From Nakamurella alba (GTDB taxonomy: Bacteria; Actinomycetota; Actinomycetes; Mycobacteriales; Nakamurellaceae): DNA of 64,000 nucleotides. The notes under the pieces are model-generated. The model was given only the letters and a program-made list of their open reading frames with translations, was not told the DNA's origin and did not search any database. Every line of letters starts with the position of its first letter. Position 1 is the stretch's first letter. Made by a program: the position numbers and the translations under genes. Below are positions 28,518-37,003 of the stretch, in pieces. The DNA lies in contig NZ_WLYK01000011.1 in assembly GCF_009707545.1 (NCBI RefSeq), positions 62,001-126,000 of the forward strand. The letters are read 5' to 3'.

Positions 28518-29281
28518 TGCTGACCCCTTGGTCGGCCCCTGCGGGGCCGGTCCGGACCGGCGGGTGGCCGGTCTGCTGTTGTGAGAGCACGACCGTAGAT
28601 CGACGCAGTGTGACGGGAAAGGCACTCTGAGTAAGTCCAGTCCGAAGCAGATCGCCGATCACCGGGCGTCGTGGCGGCGAGACACTATCGAGATCAACCG
28701 GTTTCGGCGGCGCAGTGCACGGACGGACGAACCGGTGACGGCCACCTGTAGAGCGGCCCGGTGCGGGCTGTCAAGCAGCCGGGTCGGCGGTGGGGTGCCC
28801 CTGAAGTGTTCCGTGGCAGACCCTGTCGGAAGACTTCGGTCGGATGACCCTGGCGTGCAGCGGATGTCGGCCGCATCGGGGTGGCCCCCACGGCCTGCCG
28901 ATGTGGCCCTCTCGGGTGATCGGTGGTCCGGCTCCCATCCGCGGAGGGTGACGTACCGGATGATTCAGGAGACCGGCGTCACAGATGTCGCCGGCCGCGA
29001 GGGGACAGGGTGTCGGGCATGAGCGGTGTGCAGGGGAGCTCGCGGGCGTCGACGGGGATCACGGCGACCCGGCGGGGGAACCGGATGGGACTCGGCGAGG
29101 TCGACATCGCCGCCTGGTGACGGATCACGGTCTGTCGGGTACCCCTGGTCGTGTTGACGGCCTGCCCAGCCGGGGATTAGGGCGCCGATGACGGACGCGC
29201 CGGAGTGGTTGGGGCGGAGTCGAGGATCCGTGCCGCCTGTGCGACTCCGGCGCCGGTGGCGGGGCAGGGGTGTGCTCTCGA
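28518..29281. other. Gene-free region of about 760 nt
   Basis: No ORF here has a start, ribosome binding site and composition that I would call a gene. The promoter of the secreted protein must lie in its left part. A short frame ending at TGA 29118-29120 (33 codons from ATG 29020) has high third-position GC and might be a relic or a small gene, but it has no recognisable sequence. No transposon ends, tRNA or long inverted repeat were seen. Confidence 0.6.
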
Positions 29282-29293
29282 TAGATTCGGGCG

Positions 29294-29851
29294 ATGAGCG
29301 ACGACGCACCCCGGATCATCACCTTCGGCGGGATCACCCCGGCCATCTCCGACTCCGCCTGGATCGCGCCGGGCGCGACGGTGATCGGCCGGGTGACCGT
29401 GGGCGATCGGGCGGGAGTGCTCTTCGGCGCGGTGGTGCGGGCGGACCGGGAGTCGATCGACATCGGACCGGACTGCAACCTGCAGGACGGGGTCGTGGTG
29501 CACGCCGACCCGGGGTTCCCGGCCCGGCTGGGCCGCGGCGTCAGCGTCGGCCACCGCGCCGTGCTGCACGGTTGCACCGTCGACGACCGCGCACTGATCG
29601 GGATGGGCGCGGTGGTGCTCAACGGGGCGCACATCGGCGCCGGGGCCATGGTGGCCGCCGGGGCCGTGGTGCTGGAGGGTACGGAGATCCCGCCCGGCAG
29701 CCTGGCCGCCGGTGTGCCCGCCAAGGTGCGCCGCGAGCTCACCGAGGCCGAGCAGGCAGGGGTCGCGCAGACCGCCGAGCGCTACGTGGAGCTGGTCGCC
29801 GAGTACGCGGCGGATCAGCGCGCGGGGCGCAGCGGGAGCGTCGAGCGGTAG
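29294..29851 (+). CDS. Gamma-carbonic anhydrase family protein
   Basis: A 185-residue left-handed beta-helix protein with hexapeptide repeats (IAPGATVIGRVTVGDRAGV and following turns). Three zinc-ligand histidines of the gamma-class occur in VVVHADPG, SVGHRAVLHGC. Proteins of this family include carbonic anhydrases and uncharacterised relatives, and catalysis cannot be assured from sequence. TAGATT at 29282-29287 lies 6 nt before the ATG, indicating a leaderless transcript. The last 37 bp overlap the convergent RCC1-repeat gene. Confidence 0.88.
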   Translation: MSDDAPRIITFGGITPAISDSAWIAPGATVIGRVTVGDRAGVLFGAVVRADRESIDIGPDCNLQDGVVVHADPGFPARLGRGVSVGHRAVLHGCTVDDRALIGMGAVVLNGAHIGAGAMVAAGAVVLEGTEIPPGSLAAGVPAKVRRELTEAEQAGVAQTAERYVELVAEYAADQRAGRSGSVER

Positions 29852-32229
29852 CTGCCGAACACGGTCGTCATGTTGCCGGCCTTGTCGGTCGCGGTCGCCC
29901 AGATCTGGGTGGTGCGGCCGAACGTCCGGGTCTGCAGGGAACACTTCGCGAGGCCGGACAGGCCATCGCTCGCCGCGCAACGGAGCACCGGAACGCTGGT
30001 CACCGATCGTGTCCCGGCCGGCAGTCCGGCGATGGACACCTTCGGTGCCACCGTGTCGAGATTGATGGCCGGTGAGGTGACCTCGGCGGAACCACCGTCG
30101 GTGGCGACGATCTCGCGGGTCGTCGTGCGCTTCGCGCCGCTCACGGTGAACCGGACGGGCGGCGGGCAGGCCGAGGCCAGCGGTGCGGAGCCGGTGCTGC
30201 ACACGAAGGCGACCGTGACAGGGGAGCGGTACCAGCCGTGCACCGTCGGCGCTGCCGAGGTGGCCGGACGCGCGACGATGGACGGGTCGACCCGGGTGAC
30301 CTCGGTCGTGGAGGAGGCATGGGTGCTGACGCCGCCGTAGGTCGCGGTCACCGTCGGGCTGCCTCCGGTGGGCATCCGGTGCACGACCGTCGCGGTCCCG
30401 GCGACCACCGGTGAGCTGCCGACGTTCCGGCCGTCGACGCTGAACCGGACAGTGCCGTCGGTGATCGGTGCGCCGGACTGCTGGTCCTTGACCGTCGCAG
30501 TGAGAGCGGTCGGGGTGATCGTGACGGTGGTGCGGGTCGCGCTCTCCGGCTCGACCTGTGGGGTCTCGCCGGTTCCGGTGTCCTCGGGCTCCTGGGTCGG
30601 GCTGTCGTCAGGGACGGAGCTGTTGGTCGGGACCTCGGTGGAACCCGTGTCGGCGGAACCCGTGTCGGCGGAACCCGTGTCAGCGGCGCCCGGCTCGGTG
30701 GAACCGGTGTCGGTGGAGCCCTGCTCGTCCGGGAGATCAATGACCGGGGCGTCGTCGACCGGCTGCTTCGCCGGCGCCTCACCCTTCGGGTCGACGGATT
30801 CGGCCGGAGTCTCGTCAGTGGGCTTCTCGTCGGTCGGCTGCTCGGTCGGGACCTCGGCCTCGGGGTCGGTGGTGTCGGCCGGGGTTTCCTCGGTGGGCTT
30901 CTCGTCGGTCGGCTGCTCGGTCGGGACCTCGGCCTCGGGGTCGGTGGTGTCGGCCGGGGTTTCCTCGGTGGGCTTCTCGTCGGTCGGCTGCCCGGTCGGG
31001 GTCCCGGCTGTGGGATCCGTGGTGTCGGCCGGGGTTTCCTCGGTGGGCTTCTCGTCCGTCGGCTCTTCGGCGGGCTTCTCGTCGGTGACCGGCGTGCCGA
31101 GTACGACGGTGGTGTCGCCGCCCGCGGCGATCTTCAGCACGCGCTGCTTCGCCAACGACTCCGGGACCACGACCGGGTTGTCCTTGCGGTCGTTGCCCCA
31201 GGCGATGACCGTGCCGTCCCCGGTGAATGCGACGGCGTGGGTATCGCCGATGGCGACAGAAGTGACCTGCTGCTTGCCGAGTTCCTCCGGCAGACGCAGC
31301 ACGGGTGAGTCGGGACCCTGCAGGACAAGCGTCCCGTCGGACGTGATCGCGGCGGCGACCGTCGGGCCGGCTGCGATGGAGGTGACGGTGGTCTTCCCGA
31401 GAACCTCCGGCAGCGCGGCGATCTCCTTGCCGCCGTCACCCCACATGGTCACCCGACCGTCATCGGTGAGGGCCATGCTGAACGAACGGCCCGCGGCGAT
31501 GGCGACGACCGTCCGGTCCTGCAGGGACTTCGGCACCTCCGTCTCGCCGGTGGTGTCCTCACCCCAGGCCAGGACCTGACCCGCGTCGGTCAGTGCCAGG
31601 AAGTGGTGCTCGCCGGCTGCGATCGCGGTGATGCCGACCTTCTCCGGCACCTCGACCATGGTCGGCTCGACGGGCTTGCCGGAGGTGCTGCCCCAGAACG
31701 CGAGTCGAGCACCGCGGGTCAGCGCCAGGCTCATGCCGCCGCCGGCCGCGATCGCGGTGACGCCGACCTCCTGGATCTCGCGCGGCACATCGGTCTGGCC
31801 GAGAGTGTTGTCGCCCCAGGCAATGACGGTCCCCTCGGCGGTCAGGGCGAGCAGGTGCGCGGCGCCGGCCGCGACAGAGGTGACCGTGGCGCCGCGGAGC
31901 GACTCGGGGGTGTCGATGGTGTCGGTACTCCAGGCGGTGACGACGGAGCGACCGCTCGAGGTGTCGGTCACCTCGCGACCTGCCGCGTCGTCCTTCGCGG
32001 TCCCGGCACCCATCCGTTTACGGCTGCGCAGCGGCTGGTCCGACTGCCCTTCCGTGCCCGGATCGGTGGCCTTCTCCCCGTCGGACTCCGTCACGGCCGC
32101 AGCAGCCTTCTCGTCGTCGGTCGTGCTCGCACCAGCCGGGACCGCCAGGGCCAGACCGGCGATCACCAGCACGGACAGCAGCACGGTGCCCCGGCCGGTC
32201 GTCCGGTGTCCTGCGGTGCGGTGCTTCAT
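29815..32229 (-). CDS. Secreted RCC1-propeller protein with Thr/Glu/Pro repeats and Ig-like domain
   Basis: An 804-residue exported protein. After a signal peptide (to about residue 35) and an acidic stretch, residues 95-385 hold RCC1-type repeats with the pattern VTSIAAG..HxLALT..GxVxAWG. Six full units plus a split one suggest a closed seven-bladed propeller. Residues about 385-490 contain four 25-residue repeats (PTDEKPTEETPADTTDPEAE type), followed by short DTGSA/STDTG repeats, an Ig-like domain (about 580-660) and a C-terminal domain with cysteines. There is no LPXTG or membrane anchor. GGAGG precedes the ATG. The architecture suggests a surface or extracellular binding protein; its partner is unknown. 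Confidence 0.82.
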   Translation of the reverse strand: MKHRTAGHRTTGRGTVLLSVLVIAGLALAVPAGASTTDDEKAAAAVTESDGEKATDPGTEGQSDQPLRSRKRMGAGTAKDDAAGREVTDTSSGRSVVTAWSTDTIDTPESLRGATVTSVAAGAAHLLALTAEGTVIAWGDNTLGQTDVPREIQEVGVTAIAAGGGMSLALTRGARLAFWGSTSGKPVEPTMVEVPEKVGITAIAAGEHHFLALTDAGQVLAWGEDTTGETEVPKSLQDRTVVAIAAGRSFSMALTDDGRVTMWGDGGKEIAALPEVLGKTTVTSIAAGPTVAAAITSDGTLVLQGPDSPVLRLPEELGKQQVTSVAIGDTHAVAFTGDGTVIAWGNDRKDNPVVVPESLAKQRVLKIAAGGDTTVVLGTPVTDEKPAEEPTDEKPTEETPADTTDPTAGTPTGQPTDEKPTEETPADTTDPEAEVPTEQPTDEKPTEETPADTTDPEAEVPTEQPTDEKPTDETPAESVDPKGEAPAKQPVDDAPVIDLPDEQGSTDTGSTEPGAADTGSADTGSADTGSTEVPTNSSVPDDSPTQEPEDTGTGETPQVEPESATRTTVTITPTALTATVKDQQSGAPITDGTVRFSVDGRNVGSSPVVAGTATVVHRMPTGGSPTVTATYGGVSTHASSTTEVTRVDPSIVARPATSAAPTVHGWYRSPVTVAFVCSTGSAPLASACPPPVRFTVSGAKRTTTREIVATDGGSAEVTSPAINLDTVAPKVSIAGLPAGTRSVTSVPVLRCAASDGLSGLAKCSLQTRTFGRTTQIWATATDKAGNMTTVFGSYRSTLPLRPAR
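30821..31070 (-). repeat. 75-bp coding tandem repeat
   Basis: The 20-base word GGCTTCTCGTCGGTCGGCTG (plus strand) recurs at 30821, 30896 and 30971, and with one change at 31046, giving an exact 75-bp period. The units encode 25 residues of the linker of the RCC1-propeller protein. The two middle units are nearly identical over their full length, indicating recent duplication or ongoing homogenisation. Confidence 0.9.
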
Positions 32230-32424
32230 GTGGGCCTCCGGTGCAAGAGGTGTCGGTGAGTACCGACGTCTGGCTTGAACGTAATGCCGATGGGCTATTC
32301 ACACAGGACCACATTCGGGTCATCCAGTGTCCCTTTCGTGTAGATTGCTTCGCGACGAAGAGTCACCACCCACCCGTCCTTGCCGGCTGACGACATGACC
32401 GGGCGCCCGGTCGGTCGTGTTCCG

Positions 32425-33666
32425 TCACTGGCTGCGGCGGGTTCTCGTCCGTGGCGAGCGACGCCATCCGGTGCCGGTGCGTGATGCCAGCCCGGAGGCC
32501 TCGAGCACGGCCAGGGCGTCGAGGGCGTCGCGGGTGGGAAGGCCTGTGTCCCTGGCGATCTCGGGGACGGTCCGGGCCAGCCGGACGGACAGGGCGTCGG
32601 AGACGGCCTTGACGCTGGGGCCGAGGTCGTCATCCGCCGGGGCGGTGGGTGTCTCGAACAGGTGACCCTGGTCGCCGAGGTGCTCGACGGGGCGAAGGAT
32701 CTCCAGCACGTCGGCCGGTCCGGTCACGAGGTGCCGACCCGGTTCCTGCAACAGGCGGTGGCAGCCGACGGACAACGCCGAGGTCACCGGGCCCGGCACG
32801 ACCATCAGCGGGCGGTGCAGTTTCTCCGCGGCGCCGGCGGTGGACAGGGTGCCGGACCGGATCCCCGCTTCGACCACGATCGTCGCCGCGCCGAGCGCGG
32901 CGATGAGCCGGTTGCGGACCAGGAACCGCAGCCGGGACGGGTGGGTGCCGGGCGGGTATTCGGTGACAACGGCGCCCAGCTCGCCGATCCGCTCGATGAG
33001 GGCGGCGTTCGCGGCCGGGTAGGCCCGGTCGATGCCGCAGGCGAGCACGGCGAGGGTGGGCAGCTGAGCCTGTGCAGCCATCGCTGCGCGGTGGGCGGAG
33101 GCGTCGATACCGAACGCGGCGCCGGACACCACGGTCAGACCGGCATCGGCCAGTGCGTGACCGAGATCGGCCGCGACCCGCTGGCCGTAGGCGGTCGCGG
33201 CGCGTGACCCGACGACGGTGATGCCGGTGTGTGGGAGATCGCCGATGCTGCCACCACGGACGTACAGGGCGACCGGAGGGGCGGTCGTCCGGTCTGCGAT
33301 CCGGTCGACCTGCCACAGCCCGTGCAGTGCCGCGGCCGGCCACTCCTCGTCCTCCGGGACCACCAGGCGGGCGCCGACCCGCCCGGCCGTGGCCAGGTCG
33401 GCGCGGGCCGTGTCGTCCAGTTGTCCGGGCGTGAGACCGGCGGTGCGGGCGTCGGTCTCGGCCATCCACTCGACGGGCAGGCCCGCGGTGGCGGTGCGGC
33501 TGCGGACCGCGTGCCAGGCCCGGACCGGGCCGACCAGTTCGACGAGCGCTGCGACACCGCGGGCGGATGGTTCGCAGGCGCGGAGCAGGCCGGCCCGGGC
33601 GATCCTCACCGCGATCGGGGCCGCAGCGCCCGTGCCCGGCAGATCGTCGACATCGGTCGTGCTCAC
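32425..33666 (-). CDS. dprA: DNA processing protein DprA
   Basis: A 413-residue DprA/Smf protein that loads RecA on incoming single-stranded DNA. The Rossmann-like core shows VGSRAATAYGQRVAADL, VVSGAAFGIDASAHRAA, LACGIDRAYPAANAALI and GIRSGTLSTAGAAE. A C-terminal winged helix (VPEIARDTGLPTRDALDALA) follows a short linker. The GTG start at 33666 overlaps the comM stop (GTGA on the minus strand). In related actinobacteria yraN-comM-dprA run in the same direction as the rplS-rnhB genes, whereas here the block is reversed. Confidence 0.95.
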   Translation of the reverse strand: MSTTDVDDLPGTGAAAPIAVRIARAGLLRACEPSARGVAALVELVGPVRAWHAVRSRTATAGLPVEWMAETDARTAGLTPGQLDDTARADLATAGRVGARLVVPEDEEWPAAALHGLWQVDRIADRTTAPPVALYVRGGSIGDLPHTGITVVGSRAATAYGQRVAADLGHALADAGLTVVSGAAFGIDASAHRAAMAAQAQLPTLAVLACGIDRAYPAANAALIERIGELGAVVTEYPPGTHPSRLRFLVRNRLIAALGAATIVVEAGIRSGTLSTAGAAEKLHRPLMVVPGPVTSALSVGCHRLLQEPGRHLVTGPADVLEILRPVEHLGDQGHLFETPTAPADDDLGPSVKAVSDALSVRLARTVPEIARDTGLPTRDALDALAVLEASGLASRTGTGWRRSPRTRTRRSQ

Positions 33667-35183
33667 GCGGCCTCCCCGCAGCGCAGGGCCAGAGCGGTGG
33701 CGACGTCCGGCAGTTCGGGGGTGTCCCGGCCGGCGAGGTCGGCGCAGGTCGCGGCGACGCGCAGCACCCGGTCGTAGCCGCGGCCGGTCAGCCGGCCCTG
33801 TTCGGCGGCCCGGTCGACCAGCGCGGCCGATCGCCCGCTGGGCCGCCACCAGCGCCGGATCTCCGGACCGGACACCTCCGCGTTGGTGCGGTGTGTCGTG
33901 CCGGACCACCGGGCGGCGGCGCGTTCCCGGGCCCGGACCACCCGCACCAGGATCTCCTCGGAGGACTCGGGTGTCTCGTCGGCGGCCATCGCGAGATCCG
34001 CCGGCCCCAGCGCCGGCAGCTCGACCCGGATGTCGACCCGGTCGAGCAACGGGCCGGACAATCGGGCGAGGTAGCGGCGGCGGACGCCGGGCGCGCAGGT
34101 GCAGTTGATGTCCAGCGCCGCCGCACACGGGCACGGGTTGGCGGCCAGCACCAGCTGGAACCTGGCCGGGTACCGGACCACTCCGGACGCCCGGGCCAGC
34201 ACCGCCACCCCCGATTCCATCGGCTGTCGCAACGCGTCCAGCACCGTCGGCCGGAACTCCGGCGCCTCGTCGAGGAACAGGACGCCGCGGTGGGCCATGG
34301 AGGCGTTGCCGGGGCGGATGAGTCCGGAGCCGCCGCCGATGACGGCGGCGACGGAGGCGGAGTGGTGGGGGTCGACGAAGGGTGGTCGGGTGACCAGGGG
34401 TGTGTGGTCGTCGAGGATGCCGGCGACGGAGTGGACGGCGGTCACCTCGAGGGCCTGGTCGTCGTCGAGGGCGGGGAGGATGGAGGGCAGGCGGGTGGCG
34501 AGCATGGTCTTGCCGGCGCCGGGTGGTCCGATCATGACGAGGTGGTGGCCGCCGGCGGCGGCGATCTCCAGGGCGCGTCGTCCTTCGGGTTGTCCGATGA
34601 CGTCGCGCATGTCGGGCAGCGGGGTTTCGTCGGGTGGCCGGCGCTGGAGTTGTCGTTCCAGTGCGGAGCTCTCGCCGCGAAGGTGGTGGACGAGGTCGGC
34701 GAGGGTGCGGGCCCCGAGGACGTCCATGCCGTCGGCGAGGCAGGCCTCATTCAGGTTGTCGGCGGGGACGACGGCGCTGGTGCGGCCGGCGGCGCGGGCG
34801 GTGAGCAGGCTGGGCAGGACGCCGTGGACGGGCCGGACAGAGCCGTCGAGGGCGAGTTCGCCGAGCAGGATCGGGCGGGCGGCGTCGGCGGCGGGGACGT
34901 CGCCGGCGGCGGCGAGCAGGGCGATGGCCAGGGCGAGGTCGTAGCCGGCACCGCGTTTGGGCAGGGCGGCGGGGGACAGGGCGAGGGTGATGCGGGTCTC
35001 GGGCCATTTGTAGCGCGAGTTCTGCACGGCGGCGCGGACCCGGTCGCGGGCCTGGACGACGGCGGCGTCGCCGAGGCCGATGACGGTCGCACCGGGCAGG
35101 CCGGGGGCGATGTGGGCCTCGACGGACACGAGGTGGCCGCTGACCCCGGCGAGGGCGACGGACCAGGTGCGGGCGAGTTTCAT
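33663..35183 (-). CDS. comM: ComM/YifB family AAA+ Mg-chelatase-like protein
   Basis: A 506-residue protein. ComM homologues are hexameric helicases that promote branch migration during integration of transforming DNA. The N-terminal Lon-like domain (EAHIAPGLPGATVIGLGD) is followed by the AAA+ ATPase with Walker A MIGPPGAGKTMLATRLP near residue 222 and Walker B GVLFLDEAPEF near 300. A C-terminal region contains four Cys (NPCPCAAALDINCTC) forming a probable zinc site. The ATG at 35183 overlaps the yraN stop. Translational coupling links all three genes of the block. Confidence 0.95.
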   Translation of the reverse strand: MKLARTWSVALAGVSGHLVSVEAHIAPGLPGATVIGLGDAAVVQARDRVRAAVQNSRYKWPETRITLALSPAALPKRGAGYDLALAIALLAAAGDVPAADAARPILLGELALDGSVRPVHGVLPSLLTARAAGRTSAVVPADNLNEACLADGMDVLGARTLADLVHHLRGESSALERQLQRRPPDETPLPDMRDVIGQPEGRRALEIAAAGGHHLVMIGPPGAGKTMLATRLPSILPALDDDQALEVTAVHSVAGILDDHTPLVTRPPFVDPHHSASVAAVIGGGSGLIRPGNASMAHRGVLFLDEAPEFRPTVLDALRQPMESGVAVLARASGVVRYPARFQLVLAANPCPCAAALDINCTCAPGVRRRYLARLSGPLLDRVDIRVELPALGPADLAMAADETPESSEEILVRVVRARERAAARWSGTTHRTNAEVSGPEIRRWWRPSGRSAALVDRAAEQGRLTGRGYDRVLRVAATCADLAGRDTPELPDVATALALRCGEAA

Positions 35184-35554
35184 CAGAACGCCTCGGCGAG
35201 GTGGGTGATGGTGGGGGTGGCACCGGGCGGTGCCAGCACGCTGACGACGTCGAAGCGGAAGGACATCCAGCCGCGGCCGTACTCGCCGGCGAAGAGCTGG
35301 GCGAGCCGGCGGAGCTTGCGGCGTTTGCCGGCGGTGACGGCCTCGGCGGGCAGCCCGTAGCCGGTGCCGGAGCGGGTCTTGACCTCGCAGATCACCAGGC
35401 GGCCGTCGGTGTCCGCGGCGACGATGTCGAGCTCGCCCTCGCGGCAGCGCCAGTTCCGGGCGATCACCACCAGCCCGGTGTCCTCGAGGTGGCGGGCGGC
35501 GAGATCCTCGCCCCAGCGGCCCAACTCGTCCTTCGTCAATCGTGTGCCGTCCAC
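35183..35554 (-). CDS. YraN family endonuclease-like protein
   Basis: A 123-residue UPF0102/YraN protein with a restriction-endonuclease-like (Holliday junction resolvase-like) fold. The active-site pattern GRWGEDLAARHL, ELDIVAAD and VICEVKTRSG gives Glu-Asp-Glu-x-Lys. GTG 35554 is chosen over an ATG at 35614 because GGAGGGGG (35561-35568 on the opposite strand) lies 6 nt upstream and the extra 20 residues are not family-like. A two-box element shared with the M23 gene promoter lies about 100 nt upstream. Confidence 0.9.
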   Translation of the reverse strand: MDGTRLTKDELGRWGEDLAARHLEDTGLVVIARNWRCREGELDIVAADTDGRLVICEVKTRSGTGYGLPAEAVTAGKRRKLRRLAQLFAGEYGRGWMSFRFDVVSVLAPPGATPTITHLAEAF

Positions 35555-35644
35555 CGCAGTCCCCCTCCGGCCGGAGTGGTTCCGGCACGCCGGGCACCAC
35601 AGTGCCGTCGGCACAGCACTTCCGTGGGGTCGGCCGGGTCACAG

Positions 35645-35685
35645 TGTGGACAGAGCCGGGGATGTGGACAGAGCCGCACGGACAC
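35645..35685 (-). promoter_or_regulatory. Two-box element upstream of yraN (copy A)
   Basis: On the plus strand, TGTGGACAG occurs at 35645-35653 and 35663-35671 (18 bp apart), followed by GCACGGACAC at 35676-35685. The same arrangement with identical spacing occurs at 48855-48895. Each box differs from the actinobacterial DnaA box TTGTCCACA by one base (CTGTCCACA). Confidence 0.6.
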
Positions 35686-35731
35686 ATCGCTCGGACCACG
35701 CTGCGGGTGTGGTCCGGTGGTGACGAGCGGG

Positions 35732-35974
35732 TCAGCCGGAGGTGAGGGCGAAGATCAGACAGACGAGCCCGACCACGGCGCAGACCGTGCCGAGGATCCG
35801 CGTGTACCGAGCACCCCACGGCCCCTGCCGGGGTGAGGACTCCTCAGGAACGGCGTAGCCCATGGTCCGGCTGGTCCGCCGGTTCCAGCCGGAGACCTGC
35901 CGCGGGAACAGCAGGAGCGGCACACCCACCACCAGGCCGACGATCGCGAAGCCCCACCAGGTCCCTGACGACAC
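35732..35974 (-). CDS. Small two-helix membrane protein
   Basis: An 80-residue protein with two predicted membrane segments, WWGFAIVGLVVGVPLLLF near the N-terminus and LGTVCAVVGLVCLIFALTS at the C-terminus. They are joined by a polar, Arg-rich loop of about 35 residues, so both ends would be outside or both inside. GTG 35974 has GAGGAGG about 5 nt upstream and is preferred to the ATG at 36022, which adds 16 charged residues. I do not recognise the family. It is divergent from the unknown gene at 36148. Confidence 0.7.
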   Translation of the reverse strand: MSSGTWWGFAIVGLVVGVPLLLFPRQVSGWNRRTSRTMGYAVPEESSPRQGPWGARYTRILGTVCAVVGLVCLIFALTSG

Positions 35975-36147
35975 GCCTGCCTCCTCGTCCGCCGCGTCAC
36001 CCCACCGGATCCGTCTGCGCACGGGGTACCCGCGGTCCGGGTGACGGAATCGGCGGACGCCCGTGGTCGACCGGTGAGGGGCCCACCATGACCTAGGCTC
36101 CGTGCAGGATCGACGGGGGCATGCGAGCGGAAACGGGAGAGCGGCTG

Positions 36148-36717
36148 ATGGCGCGGAAGATGGTCGTGTTCAGTGATCTGACGGGCAAGGAGATCGGTCG
36201 GCCGGAGAACGTGGCGCAGCTGCGGGTCCTGCAGCACCCGGAGCTGGACACGCCGGTGCGGCTGGACGTCGACAAGTACGAGGTGCTCAACCTGGCCAGC
36301 ACCAACGTCGAGCTGGTCACCCTCGAGCTGGTCATCCCGGACACCCCGCCGGAGCGCATCGTGCTCACCGTCGAGGACTTCGGCAAGCTCTTCCAGTCCG
36401 GGAACGCCGCGGAGGCGCTGAAGAGCGCGTCGCAGTACGCCCCGGACCCGGTCGACGACCTGCCGCGGGCCCGGTTCGGCGCCTCGGTGGCGCAGCGGTC
36501 GGCGCCGAAGCCGGCCACGGCCAAGATCGACTACTCCAGCCTCGAGCATGCGGGCACGCCGCACCGCGGCCGCATCACCGAGAACGAGAAGGCAACCGTG
36601 CGAGCCAATCTCGACGCGGTCAACGACCGGCTGCGCGAGGCCGGGCAGCGGGTCATCGATCTCGAGAACCCCGAGCTGGTCGCGAAGTACGACCTCGAGG
36701 TGCTGCGGCAGAAGTAG
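36148..36717 (+). CDS. Hypothetical protein with Lsr2-like N-terminal sequence style
   Basis: A 189-residue soluble protein I do not recognise. It opens MARKMVVFSDLTGKEI and continues with a beta-rich stretch (VRLDVDKYEVLNLASTNVELVTLELVI), faintly resembling the dimerisation domain of the nucleoid protein Lsr2, but without the conserved Lsr2 DNA-binding GRI/GRL hook. The C-terminus (ENEKATVRANLDAVNDRLREAGQRVID) is a charged helical segment ending near AKYDLEVLRQK. GGGAGAGCGG upstream favours ATG 36148 over ATG 36121. Lsr2 kinship is a guess; the composition is typical of the chromosome. Confidence 0.7.
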   Translation: MARKMVVFSDLTGKEIGRPENVAQLRVLQHPELDTPVRLDVDKYEVLNLASTNVELVTLELVIPDTPPERIVLTVEDFGKLFQSGNAAEALKSASQYAPDPVDDLPRARFGASVAQRSAPKPATAKIDYSSLEHAGTPHRGRITENEKATVRANLDAVNDRLREAGQRVIDLENPELVAKYDLEVLRQK

Positions 36718-36748
36718 CCGTCCGGTGGCACCGGATGCGCTGCCCCGC

Positions 36749-36776
36749 AGAACTTCCGGGTCCCACCAGAAGTTCT
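36749..36776. promoter_or_regulatory. Inverted repeat downstream of 36148 gene
   Basis: AGAACTTC (36749-36756) and GAAGTTCT (36769-36776) are perfect 8-bp arms with a 12-nt loop. It sits 32 nt after the preceding stop and could be a terminator or an operator for the small-protein genes that follow. AT-rich arms and the absence of a U-tract favour an operator. Confidence 0.45.
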
Positions 36777-36815
36777 TGTATCACCGCCGATGCGGCCGGG
36801 TCCTTCCCTCGTGAA

Positions 36816-36840
36816 GCGGCGATCCAACCGGGATCGCCGC
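36816..36840 (+). promoter_or_regulatory. Leader hairpin before the small-protein pair
   Basis: GCGGCGATCC (36816-36825) and GGATCGCCGC (36831-36840) form a perfect 10-bp stem with a 5-nt AACCG loop. It ends about 10 nt before the GAGGAAGAG ribosome binding site of the first small ORF, a position suited to translational control or attenuation. Confidence 0.6.
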
Positions 36841-36862
36841 CCTGCAACGAGGAAGAGTCATC

Positions 36863-37003
36863 ATGTCCCGCATCACCGCAGCCCTCCGTCGGTCGTCGAC
36901 CCGCGGTCGCACCATCGGCGCGGCGATCGACACGGCCCGGGCCCGCGCCGGCCAGAGCCACCTGATCGATCAGCACCGCTCGATGAGCGGAGCTGTCCGA
37001 TGA
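36863..37003 (+). CDS. Small basic protein (46 aa)
   Basis: A 46-residue ORF with GAGGAAGAG about 8 nt before its ATG. The product (MSRITAALRRSSTRG, then GAAIDTARARAGQSHLIDQ) is strongly basic with a probable amphipathic helix. Third codon positions are GC-rich as in real genes nearby. The stop overlaps the start of the next small ORF (ATGA). It is too short for most gene finders. The family is unknown to me; it could be a small DNA- or RNA-binding or ribosome-associated protein. Confidence 0.55.
   Translation: MSRITAALRRSSTRGRTIGAAIDTARARAGQSHLIDQHRSMSGAVR

Noticed and set aside
28735..29191. Several overlapping short ORFs in the 28.5-29.3 kb gap
   Set aside because: None has a ribosome binding site, recognisable sequence or exclusive frame, so they cannot be distinguished from chance.
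30821..31070. CRISPR array
   Set aside because: The regular 75-bp repeats are coding, contiguous and without variable spacers.
35645..35685. Replication origin (oriC) suggested by DnaA-box-like sequences
   Set aside because: Only two imperfect boxes occur per site, and there is no AT-rich unwinding region, dnaA or dnaN nearby.
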